Assembly: GCA_902802575.1 (NCBI GenBank)
Contig: CADCMN010000010.1
Location: 1-53,737 of the forward strand
Reading direction: 5' to 3'
DNA from: an uncultured Eubacteriales bacterium
GTDB taxonomy: Bacteria > Bacillota > Clostridia > Christensenellales > CAG-138
DNA: 53,737 nt
Positions 31,689 to 39,988 of the stretch are shown piece after piece. Made by a program: the position numbers and the translations under genes. How positions within the stretch are numbered: the stretch's first letter is position 1; each line of letters starts with the position of its first letter. The notes under the pieces were generated by a model, which saw only the letters and a program-made list of their open reading frames with translations, made no database searches and was not told the DNA's origin.

Positions 31689-32485
31689 GTTCGCACGACG
31701 CAACGTCAGCAGCAAGATGGTGCCCCTGGACGGCCTGGGCATCATCCCCGAGCGGGACGCGGGCAGCCCCCCCATCCTGGACATCCGGCATCTGTGCGTG
31801 GACTTCGGGGGCCTCAGGGCCGTGGACGACTTCACGCTCCTCATCGGCCGCACGGAGATCGCGGGCCTCATCGGCCCCAACGGCGCGGGCAAGACCACCG
31901 TCTTCAACTTGCTCACCAACGTATATAAGCCTACCCAGGGCCGCATCCTGCTGAACGGCCAGGACACCCGGGGCAAGAGCATGCATGAACTGAATCGGCT
32001 GGGCATCGCCCGGACCTTTCAGAACATTCGCCTCTTTGCCGGCATGACCGTGGAGGACAACGTGAAGGTGGGCATGAGCCACGGCTATGACGACGGCGTG
32101 TTCACCGACATATTCCGGCTTCCCGGCTGGTGGCGCACGGAGCGGCGGCAGCATGTGCGGGCCCTGGAGCTCCTGGACCTGTTCAACCTGACTGACAAGG
32201 CCGATGCCCTGGCCGGGAACCTGCCCTATGGGGACCAGCGGCGGCTGGAGATCGTGCGGGCCCTGGCGTCGGAGCCCAAGCTCCTGCTCCTGGACGAGCC
32301 GGCGGCGGGCATGAACCCCTCCGAGACCCACGAGCTCATGGACAACATCCGCATGCTCCGGGACCAGTTCCGAGGGCATCGCCGTGCTGAACTACGGCAA
32401 GATCATCGCCAAGGGCACGCCCAGGGAGATCCAAAGCAATCCCGTGGTCATCGAGGCGTATCTGGGAGAGGAGGCGGCCAAATGA
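31681..32485 (+). pseudogene. livG: LivG ATPase with an internal frame-breaking deletion
   Basis: The first ATPase of the LIV system. From ATG 31681 it reads an N-terminal extension, Walker A GPNGAGKTT, signature region LPYGDQRRLEIVRALA, Walker [14 protein letters not shown] and then NIRMLRDQF at 32370. The true continuation [21 protein letters not shown] starts at 32372 in another frame and ends with TGA 32483-32485, overlapping the livF ATG. The usual stretch between (about 18 residues, including the switch His of the LLIEHDM motif) is missing. In the shifted frame the ORF runs into livF and would give an apparent LivG-LivF fusion. A real lesion would disable the transporter; an assembly error is the alternative. 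Confidence 0.85.
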
Positions 32486-33183
32486 TGCTCCAAGTCACCA
32501 ACCTGAACGTCTATTACGGCAACATCCGCGCTCTGAAGGACGTGTCCTTCTCCGTGGCGGAGGGCGAGATCATGACCCTCATCGGCGCCAACGGCGCAGG
32601 CAAGACCACCACGCTGCTGACCATCTCCGGTCTGAAGAAGGCCCAGAGCGGCGCCGTCCAGTTTTTGGACAAGGACATCACCAAAACCACGCCCCAGAGC
32701 CGGGTGGCCATGGGCATCTCCCAGTCCCCCGAGGGACGGCGGGTGTTTCCGGGGCTGACGGTCCTGGAAAACCTGGAGATGGGCGCCTACCTTCGCAAGG
32801 ACGACTTCTCCGGCGACATGGAGAAGGTCTTCACCTACTTCCCCCGGCTGAAGGAGCGCAAAAAGCAGAGCGCCGGGACCCTCTCCGGCGGCGAGCAGCA
32901 GATGCTGGCCATGGGCCGGGCCCTCATGAGCCGGCCCAAGCTCATGCTCCTGGACGAGCCCAGCATGGGCCTCTCGCCCCTGCTGGTGTCGGAGATCTTC
33001 GAGATCATCCGCCGCCTCAACGACAACGGCACCACCATCCTGCTGGTGGAGCAGAACGCGGCCCTCGCGCTGAAGCTCGCCCATCGGGCCGCCGTCATGG
33101 AGACGGGCCGCATCGTCCTTGCCGGCACCGGCGAGGAGCTGAGCCGCAGCCCCGCCGTGCAGAAGGCGTATTTGGGGGGATAA
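32482..33183 (+). CDS. livF: branched-chain amino-acid ABC transporter ATPase LivF
   Basis: The 233-residue second ATPase of the LIV system, with Walker [10 protein letters not shown] at residues 35-43, [25 protein letters not shown], signature [16 protein letters not shown], Walker [14 protein letters not shown] and the switch His replaced by Gln as usual in LivF (LLVEQNA). It starts at an ATGATG overlapping the livG stop. It is the last gene of the operon and is followed by a terminator. Confidence 0.93.
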   Translation: MMLQVTNLNVYYGNIRALKDVSFSVAEGEIMTLIGANGAGKTTTLLTISGLKKAQSGAVQFLDKDITKTTPQSRVAMGISQSPEGRRVFPGLTVLENLEMGAYLRKDDFSGDMEKVFTYFPRLKERKKQSAGTLSGGEQQMLAMGRALMSRPKLMLLDEPSMGLSPLLVSEIFEIIRRLNDNGTTILLVEQNAALALKLAHRAAVMETGRIVLAGTGEELSRSPAVQKAYLGG

Positions 33184-33196
33184 CGGTTCCTTTGGC

Positions 33197-33227
33197 AAAA
33201 GGGGATCCCGGCGGGGATCCTCTTTTT
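33197..33227 (+). terminator. terminator of the liv operon
   Basis: GGGGATCC-type inverted repeat (arms near 33201-33208 and 33213-33220) preceded by AAAA and followed by TCTTTTT. Confidence 0.7.
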
Positions 33228-33231
33228 GCTA

Positions 33232-33261
33232 TGGACAGGACCCCGTTGAATCTGGTATAAT
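33232..33261 (+). promoter_or_regulatory. promoter of the DUF3737 gene
   Basis: TGGACA (33232-33237), 18-base spacer and an extended TGGTATAAT (-10 at 33256-33261). Confidence 0.75.
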
Positions 33262-33293
33262 ACGACGACTGTGACATAAAACGGAGGAAAGCT

Positions 33294-34139
33294 ATGCGCA
33301 CCGAGATCAGAGGACAGCGGTTTGACCGGGAACGGGCGCTGTATAACGCCCGGCACACGGATATAGCGGATTGCACCTTCGCCGGCCCGGCGGATGGGGA
33401 ATCCGTGCTGAAGGAGGCGCGGGACGTCCGTCTCACCGATTGCGCCTTTTCGCTCAGATACCCTCTTTGGCACGTGCAGGGGTTCACCATGGACCGCTGC
33501 ACCATGGACCAGCTGACCCGGGCCGCCATCTGGTACGCCCGGGACGGCCGGATCAAGGAGTGCACCTTGGGCGGCGTCAAGGCCGTTCGGGAGTGTGAGA
33601 ACGTGGCCCTGGAACGCTGCGCCGTGGTCTCCCCCGAGTTCGGCTGGAAGTGCCGGGGCGTCTCCCTCACGGACACGGAGATCACGGCGGAATACATCTT
33701 CCTGGACAGCCGGGACATCTCCCTCGCCAACGTGCGGATGCAGGGCAAATATTCCTTTCAGTACGTGGAGAACCTCACCATCCGAGACTGCGTTCTGGAT
33801 ACCAAGGACGCCTTCTGGCACGCAAAGAACGTGACGGTGGAGAACAGCGTGGTCAAGGGAGAGTATCTCGCCTGGTTTTCCGAGGGACTCACCCTGAAGA
33901 ACTGCCGCATCATCGGCACCCAGCCCCTGTGCTACTGCAAAAACCTCAGGCTGGTGAACTGCACCATGGAGGACACGGACCTCAGCTTCGAGTATTCCGA
34001 CGTGGAGGCGGATGTGCGGGGCCATATCCTCTCCGTGAAGAATCCCCGTTCGGGCCGCATCGTGGCCGACAGCGTGGGCCAGATCATTCGCGACCACACC
34101 GTCATGCCCTGTACCGGGCAGGTGGTCCTCCGGCCATAG
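33294..34139 (+). CDS. DUF3737 family beta-helix protein
   Basis: A 281-residue cytoplasmic protein with no signal peptide. It is built of short repeating strands with conserved Cys and Asp (DCTFAGPADGESVLKEARD, DCAFSLRYPLWH, ECTLGGVKAVRECENV, RDCVLDTKDAFWH, NCTMEDTDLSFEYSDV), matching the DUF3737 family, which is predicted to form a right-handed parallel beta-helix. GGAGG precedes the ATG. It has its own promoter and a terminator, so it is a single-gene unit. Members are common in gut bacteria; no function is known. Confidence 0.85.
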   Translation: MRTEIRGQRFDRERALYNARHTDIADCTFAGPADGESVLKEARDVRLTDCAFSLRYPLWHVQGFTMDRCTMDQLTRAAIWYARDGRIKECTLGGVKAVRECENVALERCAVVSPEFGWKCRGVSLTDTEITAEYIFLDSRDISLANVRMQGKYSFQYVENLTIRDCVLDTKDAFWHAKNVTVENSVVKGEYLAWFSEGLTLKNCRIIGTQPLCYCKNLRLVNCTMEDTDLSFEYSDVEADVRGHILSVKNPRSGRIVADSVGQIIRDHTVMPCTGQVVLRP

Positions 34140-34162
34140 ACGGATCGACCAAAAGAAAAGAG

Positions 34163-34190
34163 AAGGGACCGCGCATTGCGGTCCCTTTCG
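34163..34190. terminator. bidirectional terminator
   Basis: Perfect 10-bp stem AAGGGACCGC/GCGGTCCCTT with a 5-base loop between two convergent genes; A-rich on one side and T-rich on the other. Confidence 0.8.
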
Positions 34191-34192
34191 GT

Positions 34193-34969
34193 TTAAGAGG
34201 GTCTGGGTGTTCTCCGCCGACGGGGTGTCGGCGTGGGCGTCGGCGTCGGTGTGGGCGTCGGCGTGGGCGTCGGTGTGGGCGTGGGCGTCGGCGTGGGCGT
34301 CGGCGTGGGCGTCGGTGTGGGCGTGGGCGTCGGCGTGGGTGTCGAGGTCGGCGTGGGCGTCGAGGTCGGCGTGGGCGTGGGCGTTTTCTTCGACATCGGA
34401 GACAGCAGCAAGGATTCCTTGCGCAGGCGAGGATACCCGCTTTGATCCCGCTCCCAGAAAAGGAGCAGCCAGGTTCGATGCTGATCCAGCCCTTCCAGCA
34501 GCAGCTCTTCGTCCTCGTCCAGAATCTTGCCCTTCTGCTCCGCGCTGTTCAAGTGGTCCAGAAGCTCCTCGGAGGACAGCAGCGTGCCGTTGGCCGCGTT
34601 GAGCGACAGATCGTCCTTGGTGGAACGCAGCTCATAATACACGGGATAGTTGACATCGGAGGACGAGACCTGCACCACAGCGGAATCGCTGGTGATGGAC
34701 AGGATGCGGGGCTGAACGGTGGAAAGCGCGCTGCTCTGCTGGGCGGCGGCGACCACCGCCGTGGCGCTGAGCCCCGTGGCCACGGTGGTGGCCAGAAGGA
34801 ACCGCTTGAGCGGTCCGGCGATACGCGAGAGGGCGGCGGAGGAGGCGGCAGAAGCCGAAGCGGAAGAGGAAGCGCCCGACCGCACCGTATGATGGAGCAT
34901 AGTCTCGTGTTCGCTGTTGAACTCCGAGTACGTATCGTGGTATTCTTCTTTCCCTGTGTGCTTGCTCAT
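34193..34969 (-). CDS. membrane-anchored protein of a TGKEE-motif family with Thr-Pro tail (short paralog)
   Basis: A 258-residue protein I cannot assign to a known family. The N-terminal 35 residues carry TGKEEYHDTYSEFN and HTVRSGAS, followed by a Ser/Ala-rich hydrophobic helix (about residues 50-75) that probably anchors it in the membrane. An outside domain (about 80-190) has SAVVQVSSSDVNYPVYYELR and WLLLFWERD. The last 60 residues are almost pure Thr-Pro repeats ending RRRRTPRPS. The protein at 36087-38330 shares the N-terminus, helix and outside domain. No ribosome site is visible before the ATG. The Thr-Pro tail may span the cell wall. Confidence 0.7.
   Translation of the reverse strand: MSKHTGKEEYHDTYSEFNSEHETMLHHTVRSGASSSASASAASSAALSRIAGPLKRFLLATTVATGLSATAVVAAAQQSSALSTVQPRILSITSDSAVVQVSSSDVNYPVYYELRSTKDDLSLNAANGTLLSSEELLDHLNSAEQKGKILDEDEELLLEGLDQHRTWLLLFWERDQSGYPRLRKESLLLSPMSKKTPTPTPTSTPTPTSTPTPTPTPTPTPTPTPTPTPTPTPTPTPTPTPTPTPTPTPRRRRTPRPS
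34213..34392. repeat. hexanucleotide tandem repeat encoding (Thr-Pro)n
   Basis: About 25 units alternating GTCGGC and GTGGGC (plus strand) code for the Thr-Pro tail of the minus-strand gene, with a few Ser interruptions. Such tracts are prone to slippage. Confidence 0.85.
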
Positions 34970-35093
34970 ATCATCAAAAGGCAGTTGTCGTATGCAAAGG
35001 AAGCCGGCCGCGCCGGATCAGGGCGCACCCCATAGATCGGCGAACATATGGCGCCGGATGATCCTCGGCAAAACGTCGGCAAGCCGAATCGGC

Positions 35094-36032
35094 TTACTCC
35101 TGATCGCCCTTCCAAATGGTGAGCTGGGGGAAGGGGATGCCGATGTTCTTCTCGGCAAAGAGGATGCGAAGCTCACGGTTCAGCCGCCGACGGGCGATGA
35201 ACACGTTTTGCTCCTTGCAGGCCGCGGTGAAGCGCAGGACCACGGCGGAATCCGCCAGCTCCTCCACGCCCATGTAATCGGGCACGGCCTCGAAGACGTC
35301 CTTGTTCCGCTCGTAGATCTGAGGCAGGGCTTCCTTCAAAATGGCTTCTACCCGGGGGATGCTTTCCTCGTAGGTGATGCCGATCTCGGACACGGCCAGG
35401 GACAGGGCCTTGGACCGGTTCTGGAAGTTGCGGATGTCGGAGTTGTTCACCACCTTGTAGTTGCCGCCGGGGTCCACCACCGTGGTGGTCCGAACGCCGA
35501 TGCGCTTGACCGTGCCGCGGAAGTCATCCAGGATGATGATGTCGCCCACGTTATACTGGCCTTCCAGCACGATGAACAGACCGGAGATCACGTCCTCGAT
35601 AAGCCGCTGGGCCGCGAAGCCGATGATCAGGGTGACGATGCCCAGGCTGGCGAATGCGGCCGTGGGGTTGAGCCCCAGAATGGTCAAGGCCCAGACAGCG
35701 CCCAGGATGACGCCCACATAGGTGACGATGTTGCCCAGCAGCTCGTTCACGGTGCGGGACCGGGCGCCTCTGCTGAAAGCGCTCAGCAGCAGCCGCAGGA
35801 ACCAGCAGACGAGGTAGGTCAGCGCCAGGACGCCGATGGCGGCCAGGATCTTGGCAATGGTCAAATGGAAGCCGCCTTGCCCCTTGGCGAAGATGGCGGA
35901 TAGCTCCTCTTGAAGGCCCTCGCTGACCTGGCCGAAGATGCCCGTCTGGCCGGCGAAGATGACGAAAGCGAGAAGCACCAGGGCGATGATGAAGCCCAGA
36001 GCTCCGGAGCGTCGGGATGTGTTGTTGTTCAT
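35094..36032 (-). CDS. MscS-type mechanosensitive channel
   Basis: The 312-residue product has an N-terminal helix, two further membrane helices, the pore helix and the beta domain of MscS channels: ASLGIVTLIIGFAAQRLIEDVISGLFIVLEGQYNVGDII spans the pore end and the start of the beta domain, and the C-terminal vestibule follows (TYEESIPRVEAILKEAL). It would open under membrane tension to release osmolytes. GGAAGGAG precedes the ATG. It lies between the two TGKEE-motif genes, all on the minus strand. Confidence 0.92.
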   Translation of the reverse strand: MNNNTSRRSGALGFIIALVLLAFVIFAGQTGIFGQVSEGLQEELSAIFAKGQGGFHLTIAKILAAIGVLALTYLVCWFLRLLLSAFSRGARSRTVNELLGNIVTYVGVILGAVWALTILGLNPTAAFASLGIVTLIIGFAAQRLIEDVISGLFIVLEGQYNVGDIIILDDFRGTVKRIGVRTTTVVDPGGNYKVVNNSDIRNFQNRSKALSLAVSEIGITYEESIPRVEAILKEALPQIYERNKDVFEAVPDYMGVEELADSAVVLRFTAACKEQNVFIARRRLNRELRILFAEKNIGIPFPQLTIWKGDQE

Positions 36033-36086
36033 GTTAGTTCTCCTTCCTTATTATCTCACGCTGATCCGTATAATTTCGATCAGCAG

Positions 36087-38330
36087 TTACGTTGTGATGG
36101 AAACGTATACGCCTACATTGGACGTGCGTATCGTAAAGGTAACGGTGATGGTCATGCCGCCGGAGCTGTCCACCCTTCCTTTCTTGACAGTATATGGAAT
36201 GGCGCCGTCGCTGTCCGATAGGCTAAGGGCATAGCCGGAGTTGTACGGCAGGTAGAATTTCACGGTGACCTTGGTGCCTGTGACCCCGCTGGTGGGCGTT
36301 GCAGTGCAGCCGCCGGTGGAGACGGTATACTTTTCCTTCTCGAAGGTGACGGTGACCCTGACGTTGGCGGTACCCATCCTGAACGAGGACTCGTTGAGCT
36401 TGGTGGCGCCGCCGCCGCTGACGGTCCAGCTCTTGAGCTTGTATCCGGGAGCCGGGCTGATGCTCACAGGCACGGTCTCGTCGTCCTGGGCGGTGGTGGG
36501 CACGGACACGGAGCCGCCGCCGCTGGGCGTGATCCTGAGCGAAATGGTGTGATCCGTGGGCGTGGGCTTGACCTTGAACTTCACCTTGACGGTGGCGTCG
36601 GCGGTGCCCATCGTGAAGGAATAATCGTTGACCTTCTTGGCGCCGGTGCCGCTGACGGACCAGCTGTCCAGCATATACCCCGAGTTGGGCGAGATGCTGA
36701 CGGACACGGTTTCGCCGGATCGGGCGGCGTCCCTGCTGACGCTCACATAGCCGCTGTCCGCAGGGGTGACGGACACGTTCACGTCGAACAGGTCGTAGAC
36801 GAAGACCGCCTTGATGGTCGTGTCCCTCCGCACCGTGTAGGAGCAGGGGTTGCTGGTGTGCTTTGTGCCGTTGATGAGGAAGTATTTGAACTTGTAATAC
36901 TCGCCCTCGACGGCATGGACCTGGATGACGCCCTTGTCCGGACACAAGTAGGTATCGTCAATGCCTTCCGCAGCATCGCCTGTGAGGTAACAGTACCCGC
37001 TGCCGCTGGGTTCCCCACTGACGGTGATGAGATGGGGCGGCACGTACTGCTTCACATACAGCGTAACGGTCGTATCGTCCTCCACCGTATAGGTGAGGGG
37101 ATTTGTGTCGTACCGGGTGCCGTTGACAACAAAATGATCAAAGGTAAGCGATTCATCATCGACATCCATTTCAAAGGTAACGGTGTCACCTTCGATGCAG
37201 GTATAGGTGGGGCCATCGCCGGAAACGCTGCCGCCGTACACGTCCACGTGAGCGCCCGCATTGGAGGGATTGACTTTGGTGGTGATGGTGCAGGGCATCG
37301 GGCCGTCCCGTCCAAAGTCGAAGACGACCTGAACATTCTTCTTGGGCATGGTGAACGTGACCTGACTCGTGGTGCCTAAGGCTTCCGAATCATAGGAGGC
37401 GAGAACGGTGCCGTTGCCGTCCTTGATCTGCAGCTGCTCCAGCCAGCAGTTTTCCTCCTTTTTCCAGGTGATGCGCAGGGTCGCGCCGCTGTTGAGCTTC
37501 GCGGACCGGGAGGAACCGTTCACATACCCGGTGCCGTTCTTGGGATGGGCGTTCACCACCGTGACCGTATACCGATTGTCCGGCGTGGGCGTGGGGGTTG
37601 GGGTCGGCGTGGGCGTCGGCGTGGCCGTAGCTGTGGCCGTGGCTGTGGCCGTGGGCGTCGGTGTGGGGGTCGGCGTGGCCGTGGCTGTGGCCGTGGCTGT
37701 AGCCGTGGCAGTAGCCGTGGGCGTCGGCGTCGGTGTGGGCGTCGGCGTCGGTGTGCGCGTGGGTTTCGGCGTGCGGCGGGAACCGCCGCTGCCCAGGGTC
37801 AGCAACAGCACCTCCTGGCGGGCATGGAGCTCTCCCGTGAGCTCGTCCTCCTCCCAGAAGAGAAGCAGATAGGGTTGACGCCCGTTCAGCTTCTCGAACG
37901 TCAGCTGCACGGTTTCTTCCTCGATCTGGCCTTCATACACGGGGGCGCTCAGCTCCAGCAGCGTCTCCTCCGGGGATGGCATGACGCCCTCCCGGAGGGA
38001 AGGGGGGACTTCGCCCTCCACCTTGCGCAGCTCATAGTGCAGCGGGTAGGTAACGTCGTCGGAATCGACCTGGATCACGGCGGAATTGTGGGTGTGGGAA
38101 ATCAGCTGAGGCATCAGTGAAGAGACGCGGGGGATGACCATGCTCATAAGCACGAGCCCCACCACCAGTCCGCCCATGAGCGTGGCCGGGATCAGCGCGA
38201 CGCTCTGCAGAAGGTGGATAGCGGCAGCGGAAGCGCCGCTGCGGGCCTTATGCTTGATCATGCCCTCGCTGGCTTCGTTATACTCCGGGTATGTATTATG
38301 GAATTCTTCTTTCCCTGTTTGTTTTTTCAT
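36087..38330 (-). CDS. membrane-anchored protein of the TGKEE-motif family with beta-repeat C-terminus (long paralog)
   Basis: A 747-residue protein. The first 40 residues (TGKEEFHNTYPEYN, KARSGAS), a membrane helix (about 50-70) and an outside domain with SAVIQVDSDDVTYPLHYELR and YLLLFWEED (about 80-190) match the 258-residue paralog. A (Thr-Pro/Thr-Ala)n linker of about 60 residues follows. The rest (about 255-747) is a series of InlB-like divergent beta repeats of 70-85 residues (GYVSVSRDAARSGETVSVSISPNSGYMLDSWSV, and VKVKF-type ends). No LPXTG is seen. The gene has a near-consensus promoter whose -10 lies only 7 bases from the ATG and no ribosome site, suggesting a leaderless mRNA. Confidence 0.75.
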   Translation of the reverse strand: MKKQTGKEEFHNTYPEYNEASEGMIKHKARSGASAAAIHLLQSVALIPATLMGGLVVGLVLMSMVIPRVSSLMPQLISHTHNSAVIQVDSDDVTYPLHYELRKVEGEVPPSLREGVMPSPEETLLELSAPVYEGQIEEETVQLTFEKLNGRQPYLLLFWEEDELTGELHARQEVLLLTLGSGGSRRTPKPTRTPTPTPTPTPTPTATATATATATATATPTPTPTPTATATATATATPTPTPTPTPTPTPDNRYTVTVVNAHPKNGTGYVNGSSRSAKLNSGATLRITWKKEENCWLEQLQIKDGNGTVLASYDSEALGTTSQVTFTMPKKNVQVVFDFGRDGPMPCTITTKVNPSNAGAHVDVYGGSVSGDGPTYTCIEGDTVTFEMDVDDESLTFDHFVVNGTRYDTNPLTYTVEDDTTVTLYVKQYVPPHLITVSGEPSGSGYCYLTGDAAEGIDDTYLCPDKGVIQVHAVEGEYYKFKYFLINGTKHTSNPCSYTVRRDTTIKAVFVYDLFDVNVSVTPADSGYVSVSRDAARSGETVSVSISPNSGYMLDSWSVSGTGAKKVNDYSFTMGTADATVKVKFKVKPTPTDHTISLRITPSGGGSVSVPTTAQDDETVPVSISPAPGYKLKSWTVSGGGATKLNESSFRMGTANVRVTVTFEKEKYTVSTGGCTATPTSGVTGTKVTVKFYLPYNSGYALSLSDSDGAIPYTVKKGRVDSSGGMTITVTFTIRTSNVGVYVSITT
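37583..37766. repeat. hexanucleotide repeat encoding the Thr-Pro/Thr-Ala linker
   Basis: Alternating GTCGGC/GTGGGC blocks (Thr-Pro) and GTGGCC/GTAGCC/GTAGCT blocks (Thr-Ala) on the plus strand form a block-patterned linker in the minus-strand gene. Confidence 0.85.
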
Positions 38331-38337
38331 GTTTCAT

Positions 38338-38366
38338 AGTATATCTTTTTCCGCCGCCTGACGCAA
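38338..38366 (-). promoter_or_regulatory. promoter abutting the long TGKEE-family gene
   Basis: Minus strand TTGCGT (38361-38366), 17-base spacer, TATACT (38338-38343). The start codon is 7 bases beyond the -10, so transcription would begin at or beside the ATG. Confidence 0.65.
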
Positions 38367-38452
38367 GCCATTTTCTGCCTTTTTTCGCGATAAAAACGGA
38401 AAATCCGTTCTCTGAGGAGCGCTCATGAGAATAATCGCCGGAAGAATGGCTT

Positions 38453-38490
38453 GAAAAAACGAAAGCGGCGGCGGGGCGTATTCCCGCCGC
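38453..38490 (-). terminator. terminator of the metNIQ operon
   Basis: GCGGCGGG/CCCGCCGC stem (38468-38490) followed on the minus strand by CTTTCGTTTTTT, just after the metQ stop at 38509. Confidence 0.8.
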
Positions 38491-38508
38491 CGGTCGTTTT
38501 GGTTCGGC

Positions 38509-39315
38509 TCAGAAGATAGGCACCACGGCGCCCTGCCACTTGTTGTTGATGAATTCCTTCACCTCGGGGCTGGTCAGGGCCTTGAAGAGGGCCTGGACGG
38601 CCTCGTTCTTCTCGTTGCCCTCCTTCACGCAAAGGACGTTGGCATAGGTCTGGGCGCCGGAGCCGGAGGGATCCTCCACGGCGAGGGCGTCGGTGCCCGC
38701 GTTGAGACCGGCCTGCAGGGCGTAGTTGCCGTTGATGACGCCGAAGTCCAGATCAGAGAGGGCCTTGGGGACCTGGGCGGCCTCCATCTCCACGATCTCG
38801 ATGTTGTGGGGGTTCTCCGAGATATCCAGCTTGGTGGCGTTGGAGGAGGCGTCGATGCCGTCCTTCAGTTTGATGAATCCCACCTGCTGGAGAAGCAGCA
38901 GAGCCCGGGTCTCGTTGCTGCCGTCGTTGGGCACGCCGATCTTGGCGCCGTCAGGCAGGTCGCTCAGCGCTTTAACCCGTCCGGCGTAGATGCCGAAGGG
39001 CTCATAGTGCACGGCGCCCACGGACACGATGTGGGTGTTGTTCTCGGCGTTGAAGGTGTTAAGATAGGGGGTGTGCTGGAAGTAGTTGGCGTCCAGACTC
39101 CCGTCCTCCACGGCCAGGTTGGGCTGAACATAGTCGGTGTACTCCACGACCTCCAGAGTGATGCCTTCCTTCTCGAGGAGCTTGGCGGCCTCCCGCAGGA
39201 TCTCCGCATGGGGGGTGATACTGGCGCCCACCTTCAGGGTGTCCTTTTTCTTGCCGCAGGCGGCGAAGGAGAGGATAAGAACGAGGGTCAGGATGATGGC
39301 GATGGTCTTTTTCAT
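38509..39315 (-). CDS. metQ: methionine ABC transporter substrate-binding lipoprotein MetQ
   Basis: A 268-residue NlpA/MetQ lipoprotein (lipobox FAAC). Family features include TLKVGASITPHAEILREAA, DYVQPNLAVEDGSLDANYFQHTPYL and a binding-site region around GVINGNYALQAGL. It captures methionine outside the membrane and feeds MetI/MetN. AAAGGAG precedes the ATG. It is the last gene of the T-box-controlled unit, 33 bases after metI. Confidence 0.95.
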   Translation of the reverse strand: MKKTIAIILTLVLILSFAACGKKKDTLKVGASITPHAEILREAAKLLEKEGITLEVVEYTDYVQPNLAVEDGSLDANYFQHTPYLNTFNAENNTHIVSVGAVHYEPFGIYAGRVKALSDLPDGAKIGVPNDGSNETRALLLLQQVGFIKLKDGIDASSNATKLDISENPHNIEIVEMEAAQVPKALSDLDFGVINGNYALQAGLNAGTDALAVEDPSGSGAQTYANVLCVKEGNEKNEAVQALFKALTSPEVKEFINNKWQGAVVPIF

Positions 39316-39347
39316 GGGCGTATCTCCTTTACATAATAGGTATATTT

Positions 39348-39988
39348 TTATTTTTCACGGATGCGGCGGTCGGACCTATGGGCGATCCGGCTGCCCGCTT
39401 CCTGGAACACTTGGACGATGAGGACCAGCAGGACGACCATGATGAGCATGATCTGGCTGTTGCTCCGGTAGTAGCCGTAGTTGATGGCGATGGCCCCGAG
39501 GCCGCCGCCCCCCACGATGCCCGCCATGGCCGAATAGCCCAAAATGGTGGTGATGGCGATGGCGCCGCCGGTGATGAGGGAGGGTTTGGCCTCCGGCAGG
39601 ATCACCTTCAGGAGCACCTGGGCGGGGGAAGCGCCCATGGACAGGGCCGCCTCGATGACGCCTCGGTCCACCTCCCGGGCGGAACTCTCCACCATCCGGG
39701 CGATGAAGGGGGCCGCCGCGATGGTCAGCGGCGACAGGGTGGCCTTCGATCCGATGGTGGTGCCCATGATGGCCCGGGTCACCGGCGCACGGACCGAAGG
39801 AGGTTGATGACCACGCCCAGCACCCGGTTGAACACCGGCATGGGCCGAAGACCCTGGGGGTCCGTGAGGATCAGCAGCAAACCGAGGGGCAGGCCGATGG
39901 CGTAGGCCACCAGCGTGGAGCCCAGGGTCATATAGAGGGTCTCCCAAAATCCCTTCACGATGAGGGAAAGCATTTCGGTCAACTGCAC
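39348..39988 (-). pseudogene. metI: methionine ABC transporter permease MetI, internal deletion and frameshift
   Basis: It starts with GTG at 39988 directly after the metN stop, with AAGGAGGTGATC inside the metN end as ribosome site. The first frame reads a typical MetI N-terminus up to VINLLRSV and then stops within two codons. The expected continuation VTRAIMGTTIGSKATLSPLTIAAAPF resumes in another frame at about 39782 and reads to the end, including the EAA loop EAALSMGASPAQVLLKVILPEAKPS. The connecting PFIILLxxxIP segment of MetI is missing, so about 30 bases (3k+1) are deleted. With metI broken, the flanking intact metN and metQ could not form a transporter; an assembly error is possible. 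Confidence 0.85.

Noticed and set aside
31681..33183. A natural LivG-LivF fusion protein
   Set aside because: The junction sequence is LivG read in a wrong frame; the correct LivG C-terminus is present in another frame with its own stop, and LivF has its own start.
34213..37766. Regular short repeats considered as CRISPR or other non-coding arrays
   Set aside because: The units are 6 bp with no spacers and lie in frame inside genes, coding Thr-Pro and Thr-Ala.
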